Positions 1 to 5,558 are shown, numbered from the stretch's first letter. The stretch: DNA of 7,114 bases from Desulfonatronospira sp. (GCA_003554505.1 PWGS01000222.1:1-7114); one strand, 5' to 3'. Numbers and translations: made by a program. Notes: generated by a model from the sequence alone, not told the origin.

Positions 1-179
1 AGGAAGAGCATGCATTTCTGGAGGTGGCAGTTCAGAGCCTGGCACTGTCCGCCAGGGCGCATACCAGGATTCTGCGTCTGGCCAGGACCATTGCCGATCT
101 GGAAGGCCGGGAGCATATCAGCGCGGCGCACCTGGGAGAGGCCATCAACTATCGCAGCCTGGACCGCCAGGATTATTGA
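1..179 (+). CDS. yifB: YifB/ComM-family Mg-chelatase-like AAA ATPase, C-terminal end (partial)
   Basis: Only the last 58 codons are present; the reading frame begins at base 3 and ends with TGA at 177-179. The peptide contains [20 protein letters not shown] followed by LEGREHI, then a short helix and NYRSLDR. This is the characteristic C-terminal helical end of YifB/ComM proteins ([20 protein letters not shown]...AIxYRSLDR in the family). The family is Mg-chelatase-like AAA+ ATPases; ComM acts as a branch-migration helicase in natural transformation, while the role in most other bacteria is unclear. The ATPase domain lies upstream of the window. A different frame here gives an 80-residue ORF starting at base 10, which is a shadow. 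The next gene is on the opposite strand and converges on this one. Confidence 0.85.
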   Translation, partial: EEHAFLEVAVQSLALSARAHTRILRLARTIADLEGREHISAAHLGEAINYRSLDRQDY

Positions 180-266
180 GACTTCCCACAGCCTTTCCCG
201 CCTTTTAGCCTTAACTGTAAAGGTCCTACCTCAAAGCGCAAAGCGATATTAACTATGCCCTCTGGA

Positions 267-689
267 TTAGCGGAAAGGGTCGATAATTTGCAGATTCTGT
301 ATTACTTGTTCATGCTGCAGATCTTCAGAGTACAAAATGCTGCACTTGGATAGCAGGGCAGCAGAAACGATAAGACTGTCATACCAGCAATATTTGTATG
401 TTTGCTTGACCTCCAGGGCGCTTTGATAAAAATTCAGGCTGGGAAAGAAAATAGCCAAGGGGCTGAGAATATTTGCGAGATATTTTCCGCAATCTGCAAC
501 AGAAAGGGGCTGCTTGAATTTTTGCAAGGCCACATTGCAGAATTCCTGGATGACCTGATAACTGATCACTCCTTTTTGGCTGCTCAGGGATAATTTGATC
601 AGATTCCGGGCGATACTTTGTTTTTGGAGATCTTCTTGATCAAAGGAATAGACAAATACATTGGTATCCAGAAAAAAGTTATCTTTCAT
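267..689 (-). CDS. PIN-domain toxin (VapC-like ribonuclease)
   Basis: A 140-residue protein with the PIN nuclease layout. FLDTNVFVYSF at residues 6-16 supplies the first Asp (D8), QEF at 48-50 the Glu (E49), WYDSLIVSAA at 102-111 the third acid (D104), and LYSEDLQH at 119-126 the last acidic patch (E122/D123). Known family members are Mg-dependent ribonucleases that block translation by cutting tRNA, rRNA or mRNA and are held inactive by a cognate antitoxin. All expected acidic residues are visible, so the toxin looks catalytically intact. Its ATG at 689 lies inside the 3' end of the upstream antitoxin gene (11-base overlap), implying translational coupling. Length is normal for the family. 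It converges on the yifB-type gene; I see no clear terminator between them. Confidence 0.85.
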   Translation of the reverse strand: MKDNFFLDTNVFVYSFDQEDLQKQSIARNLIKLSLSSQKGVISYQVIQEFCNVALQKFKQPLSVADCGKYLANILSPLAIFFPSLNFYQSALEVKQTYKYCWYDSLIVSAALLSKCSILYSEDLQHEQVIQNLQIIDPFR

Positions 690-900
690 TCATCTCTTCC
701 CTGCTGAACTTGCGTCCCGGGGAGGCATAGGACATGGAATCCATCAGCTCTTGATATTTTTTTTCGGCTTCATCGCTGTGGATGTATTGTCTGAGCCACT
801 GCTGGAACAGGCTGTTTAGAGAGGTATGCTCACTGACGGCCTTTTCCCTGGCTTTTTGAATCACGGCTTCTTCAGCCTTTAAGGTGATATTTTTTTGCAT
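679..900 (-). CDS. Antitoxin of the PIN toxin, ribbon-helix-helix-like
   Basis: A 73-residue protein with a short N-terminal strand (QKNITLKAEEAVIQKAREKA) followed by helix-turn-helix-like text (SEHTSLNSLFQQWLRQYI), which fits a ribbon-helix-helix DNA-binding fold of the CopG/Arc type. The charged C-terminal tail (about residues 43-73) would be the toxin-binding segment. Such antitoxins neutralise the PIN toxin and autorepress the operon through an operator near the promoter. Order (antitoxin first) and the 11-base overlap with the toxin ORF are typical. The ribosome-binding site is weak (AGAGAG about 10 bases before ATG). The assignment to the RHH fold is by pattern only; the pairing with the PIN toxin is secure from position. 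Confidence 0.75.
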   Translation of the reverse strand: MQKNITLKAEEAVIQKAREKAVSEHTSLNSLFQQWLRQYIHSDEAEKKYQELMDSMSYASPGRKFSREEMNER

Positions 901-922
901 AACTACTTATCTCTCTTGAAAG

Positions 923-934
923 TTAAAGGTTTAA
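923..934 (-). promoter_or_regulatory. Candidate operator of the antitoxin-toxin operon
   Basis: The dyad TTAAA-GG-TTTAA has perfect 5-base arms and lies 23-34 bases upstream of the antitoxin ATG, where an autoregulatory RHH operator would be expected. Short AT-rich palindromes are common by chance, so this is a suggestion only. I cannot find a convincing -35/-10 pair next to it. Confidence 0.25.
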
Positions 935-954
935 AGTAAAAACCATAAAGTTCT

Positions 955-1059
955 CCCGGTTAAACCCTAGCTACACGTGACCCGGCTACCCATTTTTCCA
1001 TTTGCTTGCTTATTGATGAAGCCGAAAATATTAAAGTGAGTGCCGGGTGTTTAACCGGG
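955..1059. repeat. Nested inverted repeats (CCCGGTTAAA / TTTAACCGGG)
   Basis: The outer arms CCCGGTTAAA (955-964) and TTTAACCGGG (1050-1059) are exact reverse complements. Inside them ACCCGGC (980-986) and GCCGGGT (1042-1048 region) are also reverse complements. The right-hand side carries CCGGGT twice, 12 bases apart. Arms are separated by about 50-85 bases. This could be an operator cluster for the nearby antitoxin, the ends of a small vanished element, or a structured RNA; nothing in the sequence decides. Confidence 0.45.
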
Positions 1060-1062
1060 TAA

Positions 1063-1086
1063 ATTGCAGTTGCGGACACTTGCAAT
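1063..1086. repeat. Small hairpin ATTGCA/TGCAAT
   Basis: Six-base perfect arms ATTGCA (1063-1068) and TGCAAT (1081-1086) surround a 12-base loop, directly next to the nested repeats. There is no T-run after it on either strand that would make it a terminator. Confidence 0.3.
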
Positions 1087-1137
1087 CTGGTAAATGTTCA
1101 ATCATATAAAGATGCTCTCAAAATTTTTTTTGACTGT

Positions 1138-1191
1138 CCAGTTATTCCTGGAGATTTATAATTATTTTAACTGGTAGCACTAATTTAGTGC
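1138..1191. repeat. Two adjacent dyads around an AT-rich core
   Basis: CCAGTTA (1138-1144) and TAACTGG (1168-1174) are exact reverse complements and enclose an AT-rich core that contains TATAAT. Three bases later lies GCACTAATTTAGTGC (1177-1191), a perfect 15-base palindrome around a central T. Such an arrangement resembles a promoter flanked by repressor sites, but no gene begins close downstream on either strand, so the function is unknown. Confidence 0.35.
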
Positions 1192-1649
1192 AAGGTCAAG
1201 TCAGAAAAGAAATCATGCAAGGAATCTGGCTGGTAACAGCCGTGGACACAATAGAATCGTTCAGGCCTTTAGCATTGCCGGCCCCATTGATGACATATCC
1301 ATTGTGGCCCAGGCGATCCAAGAGGCCTACTGCGCCCCATGTGTCAGAATGGTTGTCGTTTAGACGGTGTGGACACCATAGTTCCAGGTAGTTTGTTCCA
1401 CGAAGGATAACACCTGTCTGCAACTCTGGTATATTCAAGGTGTTGAGCGAGTTTCCGACAGGAGGCATGCCAGGGTCTATAGATGGTTAGTGCCCTGCTC
1501 CCGGGCCGCCATCGTTCAGTTTATGGGTTTAATTGACTTTTAAGTGGGGGGAAGGTATCAAATAAAAAAAATATCTTTATCAGAGTTTCCAATGGGAGGT
1601 GTTTTTTAAGCGGCAAGTATGTTTCATATTGGGCTATGGCAGGGGGGTG

Positions 1650-1679
1650 TGATATACAAGTATTGTCGATTGTATATCA
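1650..1679. promoter_or_regulatory. Long dyad upstream of the nucleotidyltransferase gene
   Basis: TGATATACA (1650-1658) and TGTATATCA (1671-1679) are exact 9-base reverse complements with a 12-base spacer. Arm length and spacing fit a dimeric repressor operator. It lies about 120 bases before the chosen ATG of the nucleotidyltransferase gene and may control it; no regulator gene is adjacent. Confidence 0.4.
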
Positions 1680-1800
1680 TGATTTATTGAGTGATAGGGG
1701 GAAACTTTATAATTACTTGTTCCCCCGGACACGTTTCGCGCCTCCGAGGGAATCGCGGCGCTTGCCTTCGTTCGTGATTGGCGGTAGAGGAATAGGCACA

Positions 1801-2265
1801 ATGGACATCCTGGATGAGTTAAAGACACTGACAGAGAAGCTAGAGGAAGAAAACATCGAGTACGCCCTGTGCGGAGGGTTGGCTTTGGCAATATACGCTT
1901 TTCCTCGGGCTACTCTGGATATTGATATTTTGATTGAAGCCAGTCTGCTTGAAAGGATCGAACGAATCGTTCACGATTTGGGTTACACGATAAAGGCGGA
2001 ACCGATGCATTTCCACGGTGGCAAGATTCAGATCCACAGAGTTACCAAAATCGAATCCGGCACCGGAGAAGCCCTTGTTCTGGACATGCTGCTCGTAACA
2101 CCTGAGATTCGGGAAGCATGGAACAACAGATTGGAAGTTGAGTGGGAGCATGGTATTATCAGCGTTGTTTCACCCGAAGGGTTGATTCTTCTGAAGTCCT
2201 TTCGAAAAAGCGGTCAGGATAAGGACGACATTGATTTTTTGAGGAGTATTATCGATGAAGATTGA
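1801..2265 (+). CDS. Nucleotidyltransferase-fold protein (AbiEii/DUF6036-like)
   Basis: With the ATG at 1801 this is 154 residues. GG at 25-26, R36 and the acidic pair in DIDI (D40, D42) form the nucleotidyltransferase signature GG..(x)n..DxD, and LVLDMLLV supplies a third acid (D95). The C-terminal part VSPEGLILLKSFRKSGQDKDD followed by IDFL is typical of this group, where a Lys/Arg-rich helix precedes a D-rich helix. Relatives are found as toxin halves of abortive infection systems and as orphan or paired genes of unknown role; I infer nucleotide transfer, target unknown. The frame stays open upstream to 1636, but that stretch does not look like family sequence, and the ATG at 1801 has GAGGAA about 10 bases before it. 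The next gene overlaps the end by 11 bases. Confidence 0.75.
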   Translation: MDILDELKTLTEKLEEENIEYALCGGLALAIYAFPRATLDIDILIEASLLERIERIVHDLGYTIKAEPMHFHGGKIQIHRVTKIESGTGEALVLDMLLVTPEIREAWNNRLEVEWEHGIISVVSPEGLILLKSFRKSGQDKDDIDFLRSIIDED

Positions 2266-2422
2266 TATGAGCCGGGAGGCAGTTACTATCCGATTGGCCC
2301 AGGTTGCTAAGCTGAGGCGGGCATGCTTGGAGCTCGCCAAATCCAACAAAAGTAATGAGATTCGCACAAACAGGCCCGCCAACAAGACGGTCCAGCGTTC
2401 CTCGCTTGCGCTCGGCCGCTGA
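2255..2422 (+). CDS. Small partner of the nucleotidyltransferase
   Basis: A 55-residue ORF whose ATG lies inside the end of the nucleotidyltransferase gene (11-base overlap, different frame). The first 30 residues, MKIDMSREAVTIRLAQVAKL then RRACLELAKS, look like a short conserved helix pair of a kind I recall downstream of such nucleotidyltransferases, which suggests a two-gene unit. A second in-frame ATG at 2267 is possible. From about residue 40 the frame runs through the hairpin described at 2377-2436 and its stop lies inside that hairpin, so the C-terminal tail is probably not conserved. The function is unknown; antitoxin-like or partner protein is a guess from gene order. Confidence 0.55.
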   Translation: MKIDMSREAVTIRLAQVAKLRRACLELAKSNKSNEIRTNRPANKTVQRSSLALGR

Positions 2423-2436
2423 CCTGTCAGTTAAAT
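2377..2436 (+). repeat. attC-like imperfect hairpin after the two-gene unit
   Basis: Reading inward, AAC (2381-2383) can pair with GTT (2430-2432), GAC (2386-2388) with GTC (2426-2428), GGTC (2389-2392) with GACC (2421-2424) and AGCG (2394-2397) with CGCT (2417-2420). One unpaired C (2393) sits in the left arm only, and a 19-base tip lies between. Integron attC sites have this plan: an imperfect stem with an extrahelical base in one arm, ending in GTTRRRY. The right end here is GTTAAAT, which fits; the left end CGCCAAC fits RYYYAAC only in part. The upstream ORF ends within the structure, as cassette ORFs often do. No integrase or second attC is visible, so it may be an isolated cassette or a chance hairpin. 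Confidence 0.4.
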
Positions 2437-2460
2437 TTTCCAGGCTGTATTTTTCAGGAC

Positions 2461-2497
2461 AATAAAATAAGGCCGGGCCATACAGGCTGACCCGGCC
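2461..2497 (-). terminator. Rho-independent terminator of the arsR-cysteine-rich gene pair
   Basis: On the minus strand a 10-base-pair stem (GGCCGGGTCA with TGGCCCGGCC, one G-U pair) closes a 7-base loop and is followed directly by TTATTTTATT. It lies 14 bases after the stop of the small cysteine-rich gene and should end that transcript. Confidence 0.85.
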
Positions 2498-2510
2498 TGA
2501 AGTCTGCTGT

Positions 2511-2648
2511 TCAGCTATTCTGGTTCTGGTTGTTTGCCTCTTGTTCCCCGGACTCTCCATGGCACTCCCAGATCTGCTCAGGGGTGCAGTTTTCCGGCCT
2601 GTCTTTTAGTTTTTGCGGAAACTCGCATTTCCTGCAGTCACATCCCAT
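2511..2648 (-). CDS. Small cysteine-rich protein, 45 residues
   Basis: ATG at 2648 is preceded by GGAGG six bases upstream, a strong ribosome-binding site. The protein begins MGCDCRKCEF and has NCTPEQIWECHG at residues 20-31: cysteines at 3, 5, 8, 21 and 29 plus H30. The tail is Gln/Asn-rich. I recall similar short proteins with a C-x-C-x2-C start and a CTPEQIxECHG end in sulfate reducers and other anaerobes, with no known role; the residues would suit Zn, Fe or another thiophilic metal. It is 14 bases downstream of the ArsR-type gene, on the same strand, and followed by a terminator, so it is the second and last gene of that operon. A metal- or thiol-sequestering product under ArsR control is an inference. 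Confidence 0.8.
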   Translation of the reverse strand: MGCDCRKCEFPQKLKDRPENCTPEQIWECHGESGEQEANNQNQNS

Positions 2649-2662
2649 GGTTGCCCTCCTTA

Positions 2663-2986
2663 TTATTTCTGGTTTGAAGTTGTATCATTCAGATCAGGCA
2701 TTTTATCCAGGGGCGCGGTTAAAAACAGCTGCGCCGAGGTTTTCCACCTGTGCAGGTTTTCCAGATCGGCCTCATAATGCACATAGTAACCGTGTTTTCT
2801 GCCCCGTACCAGCCCGCTGTCCCGCAGGACCCGCAAGTGCTGTGAAACACTGGCGGGAGTGATCTTCAGCTCCCTGGCCAGCGCGTTCACGCACAGACAG
2901 TCATTTTTAAGTATCTGCAAAATACGTACTCTGGCAGGTGTTGCCAGTACTTTGAACATATCTGCAAGTTCCTGTGAATCGGCCAT
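2663..2986 (-). CDS. ArsR/SmtB-family transcriptional repressor
   Basis: A 107-residue winged helix-turn-helix protein. Residues 6-26 (ELADMFKVLATPARVRILQIL) are the N-terminal helices, ITPASVSQHLRVLRDSGLV at 42-60 is the recognition helix-turn-helix, and RGRKHGYYVHYE at 61-72 is the wing. ArsR proteins bind an operator dyad and release it on metal or redox input. C30 and C32 lie in helix 3 near the classical metal box (ELCVCDL), but the position of the second Cys of that box is Asn34, so sensing chemistry may differ from ArsR/SmtB. The tail beyond residue 75 has no cysteine. It has AAGGA about 7 bases before ATG, its own promoter and dyad upstream, and one downstream partner, the 45-residue Cys-rich protein. 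Autoregulation is likely. Confidence 0.9.
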   Translation of the reverse strand: MADSQELADMFKVLATPARVRILQILKNDCLCVNALARELKITPASVSQHLRVLRDSGLVRGRKHGYYVHYEADLENLHRWKTSAQLFLTAPLDKMPDLNDTTSNQK

Positions 2987-3009
2987 AACTGATCCTTTAT
3001 TTAATCAAT

Positions 3010-3050
3010 TTAGTAATTGCGTACATAACTAATTAAATGCTGGTTGTCAA
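3010..3050 (-). promoter_or_regulatory. Promoter and operator of the arsR-type operon
   Basis: On the minus strand a perfect -35 box TTGACA (3045-3050) is followed after 17 bases by TATGTA (3022-3027) as a weak -10. The dyad TTAGTAAT (3010-3017) / ATAACTAA (3025-3032), matching at 7 of 8 positions with a 7-base spacer, covers the -10. A repressor bound there would block the polymerase, as expected of an autoregulated ArsR gene. Confidence 0.65.
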
Positions 3051-3066
3051 GGCCGCCTTTTTTAAT

Positions 3067-3219
3067 GTTCAAGCAGGTTATGAAGCGCTGGAGCAAATCA
3101 ACAGAGTTAGGGAGGAAAATGAACTTAAAGTGCCTCCTGGAAATCGACTGGAAAGATTGAAGGACGACCGGGAGAATCAATACAGTATCCGTATTAATCA
3201 ACAATATTGAATTTGTTTT
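3067..3219 (+). pseudogene. HigB/RelE-type toxin remnant with internal stop
   Basis: The frame from 3067 reads ALEQINRV (3085-3108), then [20 protein letters not shown] (3127-3186), then IRINQQY, TGA (3208-3210) and ICF. HigB-like toxins carry [23 protein letters not shown] followed by a W/Y-RICF motif; here the R codon CGA has become TGA. The N-terminal third of the toxin and everything after ICF are missing, and no higA antitoxin follows. The fragment starts right beside the -35 box of the arsR-type promoter. Non-functional. The identification rests on recalled family motifs, and the motif match is long enough to be convincing. Confidence 0.65.
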
Positions 3220-3223
3220 ATAT

Positions 3224-3331
3224 GAGCCGCTTGAGAAAATGTTTGTCGGTTCCGTAGCCCGGCAGGTGGTCAAAAAGTCACATTGTCCGGTTCTTCTGGT
3301 CCCCCCCCCTTGTCCATCCAGCCAGCACTAA
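3224..3331 (+). pseudogene. Universal stress protein (UspA family) C-terminal remnant
   Basis: In a frame shifted from the HigB fragment the sequence reads EPLEKMFVGSVARQVVKK, then SHCPVLLVP, and ends at TAA (3329-3331). G-S-V-A-x-x-V-V-x-x-x-x-C-P-V-L-L-V-P is the last strand-helix-strand of UspA-type proteins, including the ATP-binding Gly/Ser. Nothing of the preceding 110 or so residues is present, and no start codon with a ribosome-binding site exists. It begins just where the HigB fragment ends, so a deletion or recombination joined two gene remains. The nine-C run at 3301-3309 lies in its 3' end. From 3332 to 3477 I see nothing recognisable. Confidence 0.6.
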
Positions 3332-3477
3332 GGCTGTGTCTGCTACCAAAGATTAAAACAAGATGGTCAGGTACAAGCAGAAAAGCATTTGATTCACACG
3401 TCCTTGGTGCTTCTGGCTTCAACTACCGACTAATCTCTCTTGAAAAACTGGACCTAAATATTTTCTGGATTCCAAGT

Positions 3478-4908
3478 CTAGCGCTCCGGAAACATGTCTT
3501 TTAGCATGTGCTGGTAATCGCCCAGGGACATGAGGTTATTAAACGCCCCTTCCACTACTTCGCTCAAGGAGGGGTGAATGTGCATACCCTGGAGCACGGG
3601 CCTGGTGGATTGACTCTTTGTGTACATGAGGTTGATTACTTCCTGGATGAGTATTGTGGCCTGGGGTACGATGATGTGAGCGCCGACAATTTTATCCTCG
3701 GCCTCCTGGACAATGATTTTTACGAAACAGTCCCTGGCTCCCATGGCTACGCCCCTGGCCGTATCTGCAAAAAGACTGAATCCTATGGCTACTCCATCTG
3801 TTCCGAAAGCTTCCACGGCTTCCGACTCTTTCATGCCCACAGCCGCAATCTCCGGACAGGTGAAAATTCCATGCGGCACAGCATGGTAATCAATGCTCAT
3901 GGATTCCTTTAGAACGGCATTGGCATAGACCACCCGGGATTCATAATTGGCCACATGCTTGAAAAGATGTCTGCCTGTAGCATCTCCGAATCCCCAGACA
4001 TTCTTGACCGAAGTCTCGAGATGCTCATCGACTACCAGCCAGCCCCTGGAGTCGGTTTTTATGCCGGCCCTGTCGGTCCTTAAAATATCCGCATTGGATG
4101 CCCTGCCTGCGGCCCCCAGGATCTTCCCGGCCTCGATCTCTTTTTCCCGGCCGGCTTTCCTGTCCCGAACCAGGGCCAGAGTGCTGTGCTCATTTTTTGG
4201 TCTGATCCCGATGACTTCATGGTTGGTCAAAATATCCATCTTTTCGCTCATCTTGCGCCTGGCCACAGCTGAGACCTCAGGCTCCTCCCCGGGCAGGAAC
4301 TGCGGGTTGCGGCCCAGGATGGTCACCCTGGAACCCATGGCCGAGAAAAAATGTCCATATTCAGCCGCTACATATCCCCCCCCAAGAATCAGCAGGCTTC
4401 CAGGCAGTTCTTTTAAATTGAGCAGGGTATCGCTGGTCAGATAATCTGTCTCGTTCAGCCCGGGAATATCAGGTACTGCCGGCCTGGATCCGGAACAGAG
4501 CAGGATCATGTCTCCTTTAATCTCCTCTTTATCCATGCGCAGTGTGTAAGGCCCGGTGAATTGTGCTGCTTCCTGGTAATAATCCACTCCTTGGGAATCC
4601 TTGAGACTCTGTTTGATACTCTGACTGGTTTCAGAAACAAAGCTGCGCATACTGTCCATTATATACTGAAAATCGATCTTTTGGACATTCACATGGATGC
4701 CCTGAGCCCCGGCTTCTTCCAGATACCGCACTACTTCTGCAGGATAAACCAGAAGCTTGCTGGGAATGCAGGCCCTTGTCAGGCAGATGCCCCCCGGTTC
4801 ATCCTTGTCCACCACGGCTATTTTAGCTTCCGGATCTCTGGACAGCAGTCCCTGGACAACATTCATGGCCGATCCCGTTCCGATGGCAATGCAGTCATAG
4901 TGCTTCAT
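3478..4908 (-). CDS. FAD-dependent pyridine nucleotide-disulfide reductase (dihydrolipoamide dehydrogenase/MerA superfamily)
   Basis: 476 residues, the normal length of the family. The N-terminal FAD site is IAIGTGSAM (7-15; the third Gly of GxGxxG is Met). GGICLTRACIPSK at 39-51 holds the redox disulfide C42-x4-C47. The NAD(P) site is ILGGGYVAAEYG, with the second strand ending in ILGRN rather than the acidic residue usual for NAD, as in MerA and glutathione reductase, so NADPH is likely. WGFGDATG is the second FAD motif, and HPSLSE near the C-terminus gives the His445-Glu450 catalytic pair. It lacks MerA's N-terminal heavy-metal domain and C-terminal Cys pair, so it is not a mercuric reductase, and no pyruvate or glycine complex genes are nearby. 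The substrate is a small disulfide or protein partner, unknown. AAGGAG precedes the ATG. It lies 111 bases after the superoxide reductase gene on the same strand. Confidence 0.85.
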   Translation of the reverse strand: MKHYDCIAIGTGSAMNVVQGLLSRDPEAKIAVVDKDEPGGICLTRACIPSKLLVYPAEVVRYLEEAGAQGIHVNVQKIDFQYIMDSMRSFVSETSQSIKQSLKDSQGVDYYQEAAQFTGPYTLRMDKEEIKGDMILLCSGSRPAVPDIPGLNETDYLTSDTLLNLKELPGSLLILGGGYVAAEYGHFFSAMGSRVTILGRNPQFLPGEEPEVSAVARRKMSEKMDILTNHEVIGIRPKNEHSTLALVRDRKAGREKEIEAGKILGAAGRASNADILRTDRAGIKTDSRGWLVVDEHLETSVKNVWGFGDATGRHLFKHVANYESRVVYANAVLKESMSIDYHAVPHGIFTCPEIAAVGMKESEAVEAFGTDGVAIGFSLFADTARGVAMGARDCFVKIIVQEAEDKIVGAHIIVPQATILIQEVINLMYTKSQSTRPVLQGMHIHPSLSEVVEGAFNNLMSLGDYQHMLKDMFPER

Positions 4909-5019
4909 GCTTGGCTCCTTGGGCCCGGTTATCTGCTGCTGATCCTTAAAAAAACGGATTTTCAGGGGACCGGCAACAGGTTGTCGGTAAGGCTTCTGTG
5001 CGCTTAAATTTCCGCCGGA

Positions 5020-5412
5020 TCAACTTAATTCCAGTTCCCTGGTATTTTCCCACAGCCCGTGAATATTGCAGTAGGCCATGGCTACTATCTTGCCCGGAGA
5101 TGTGCTCTTCATAAAACAGGCCACGCTGTGACCGGTATAAACCGGCCCTTTGTCCGGGCCATTCACTGATTCCCCATGCGCAGTGAATTCAAAGTTTCCG
5201 ATCTCATAAACGAAGCTGGAATCACGGGGCTTAAACAAGATCTTTATCCAGCGGATATGATGTTCCGTGGTGTTGGGATGAGAGACCTCCTTGCCCAGGC
5301 TCGCCTTGAGCTCAAATAATTCACCTGGAGAAACTTTGTCCGGACATTCAATGACCGGTACGTGCTTTTCGGTTCTCCAATCAGCAGTTTGAACCATGTC
5401 TGTAATGCTCAT
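5020..5412 (-). CDS. Superoxide reductase, neelaredoxin type (class II, one-iron)
   Basis: 130 residues from the ATG at 5412, which has GGAGG five bases before it; the frame stays open further upstream but that part is not family-like. EKHVPVI at 15-21 carries the catalytic Glu15/Lys16 loop and His17; H45 (SHPN), H51 (EHHIRWI), and C115/H118 in AYCNIHGLW complete the Fe(His)4Cys site that reduces superoxide to hydrogen peroxide without making oxygen. The N-terminal desulforedoxin domain of two-iron desulfoferrodoxin is absent. A cytoplasmic protein of oxygen defence in anaerobes; it takes electrons from rubredoxin-like carriers. The gene just upstream encodes a desulforedoxin-like protein, and a flavoprotein reductase follows, so donor genes may be adjacent. 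Confidence 0.93.
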   Translation of the reverse strand: MSITDMVQTADWRTEKHVPVIECPDKVSPGELFELKASLGKEVSHPNTTEHHIRWIKILFKPRDSSFVYEIGNFEFTAHGESVNGPDKGPVYTGHSVACFMKSTSPGKIVAMAYCNIHGLWENTRELELS

Positions 5413-5490
5413 GCTGTCCTCCTTCTTGAAATTAAAGCTGTTTTTTAATGCTTCTGTATCCTGAATATCAAACCCGATGCCTTCCCCCGG

Positions 5491-5519
5491 GTGCCTGCAA
5501 AATATCTTTCTGCAGGCAC
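5491..5519 (-). repeat. Intercistronic hairpin between desulforedoxin-like and superoxide reductase genes
   Basis: GTGCCTGCA (5491-5499) and TGCAGGCAC (5511-5519) are exact 9-base reverse complements around an 11-base loop, about 40 bases after the stop of the desulforedoxin-like gene. There is no T-run after it on the minus strand, so it is not a normal terminator; an RNA stability or processing element is plausible. Confidence 0.5.
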
Positions 5520-5558
5520 ATTCAGAGGGGAATTCGTGGCATACTTGTAAGGGTAGAA

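Larger units (their letters stand above)
901..1800. other. 900-base intergenic stretch with dyads and no supported gene
   Basis: No open frame here resembles a protein family I know. The longest candidates are a minus-strand frame at 1196-1468 (90 residues) and the upstream extension of the nucleotidyltransferase frame (1636-1800). The first lacks a good ribosome-binding site; the second lacks family-like sequence. What is visible is structure: nested inverted repeats at 955-1059, a hairpin at 1063-1086, a pair of dyads at 1138-1191, a loose inverted repeat AACACCT/AGGTGTT at 1409-1415 and 1438-1444, a long dyad at 1650-1679, and GGGGGAA/TTCCCCC at 1697-1703 and 1720-1726. The region may be debris of accessory DNA between two mobile-type gene pairs. 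Confidence 0.5.

Noticed and set aside
955..1059. Reading the GTTAAAC and GTTTAAC ends of the nested repeats as a single attC site
   Set aside because: attC needs RYYYAAC on the left and GTTRRRY on the right; here the order is reversed, so one attC cannot be drawn across the two arms.
3478..4908. Calling the flavoprotein a mercuric reductase
   Set aside because: It has no N-terminal heavy-metal domain, no C-terminal Cys pair and no mer genes nearby.
4970..4987. Hairpin CCG-A-CAAC / GTTG-C-CGG with a T7 run some bases later, as terminator between superoxide reductase and flavoprotein genes
   Set aside because: The stem has a mismatch and the T-run starts more than 10 bases after it, so it does not fit a rho-independent terminator.
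3508..5007. Long plus-strand open frames (134-165 residues) opposite the flavoprotein reductase
   Set aside because: They are antisense shadows of a gene whose catalytic motifs are all intact on the minus strand.
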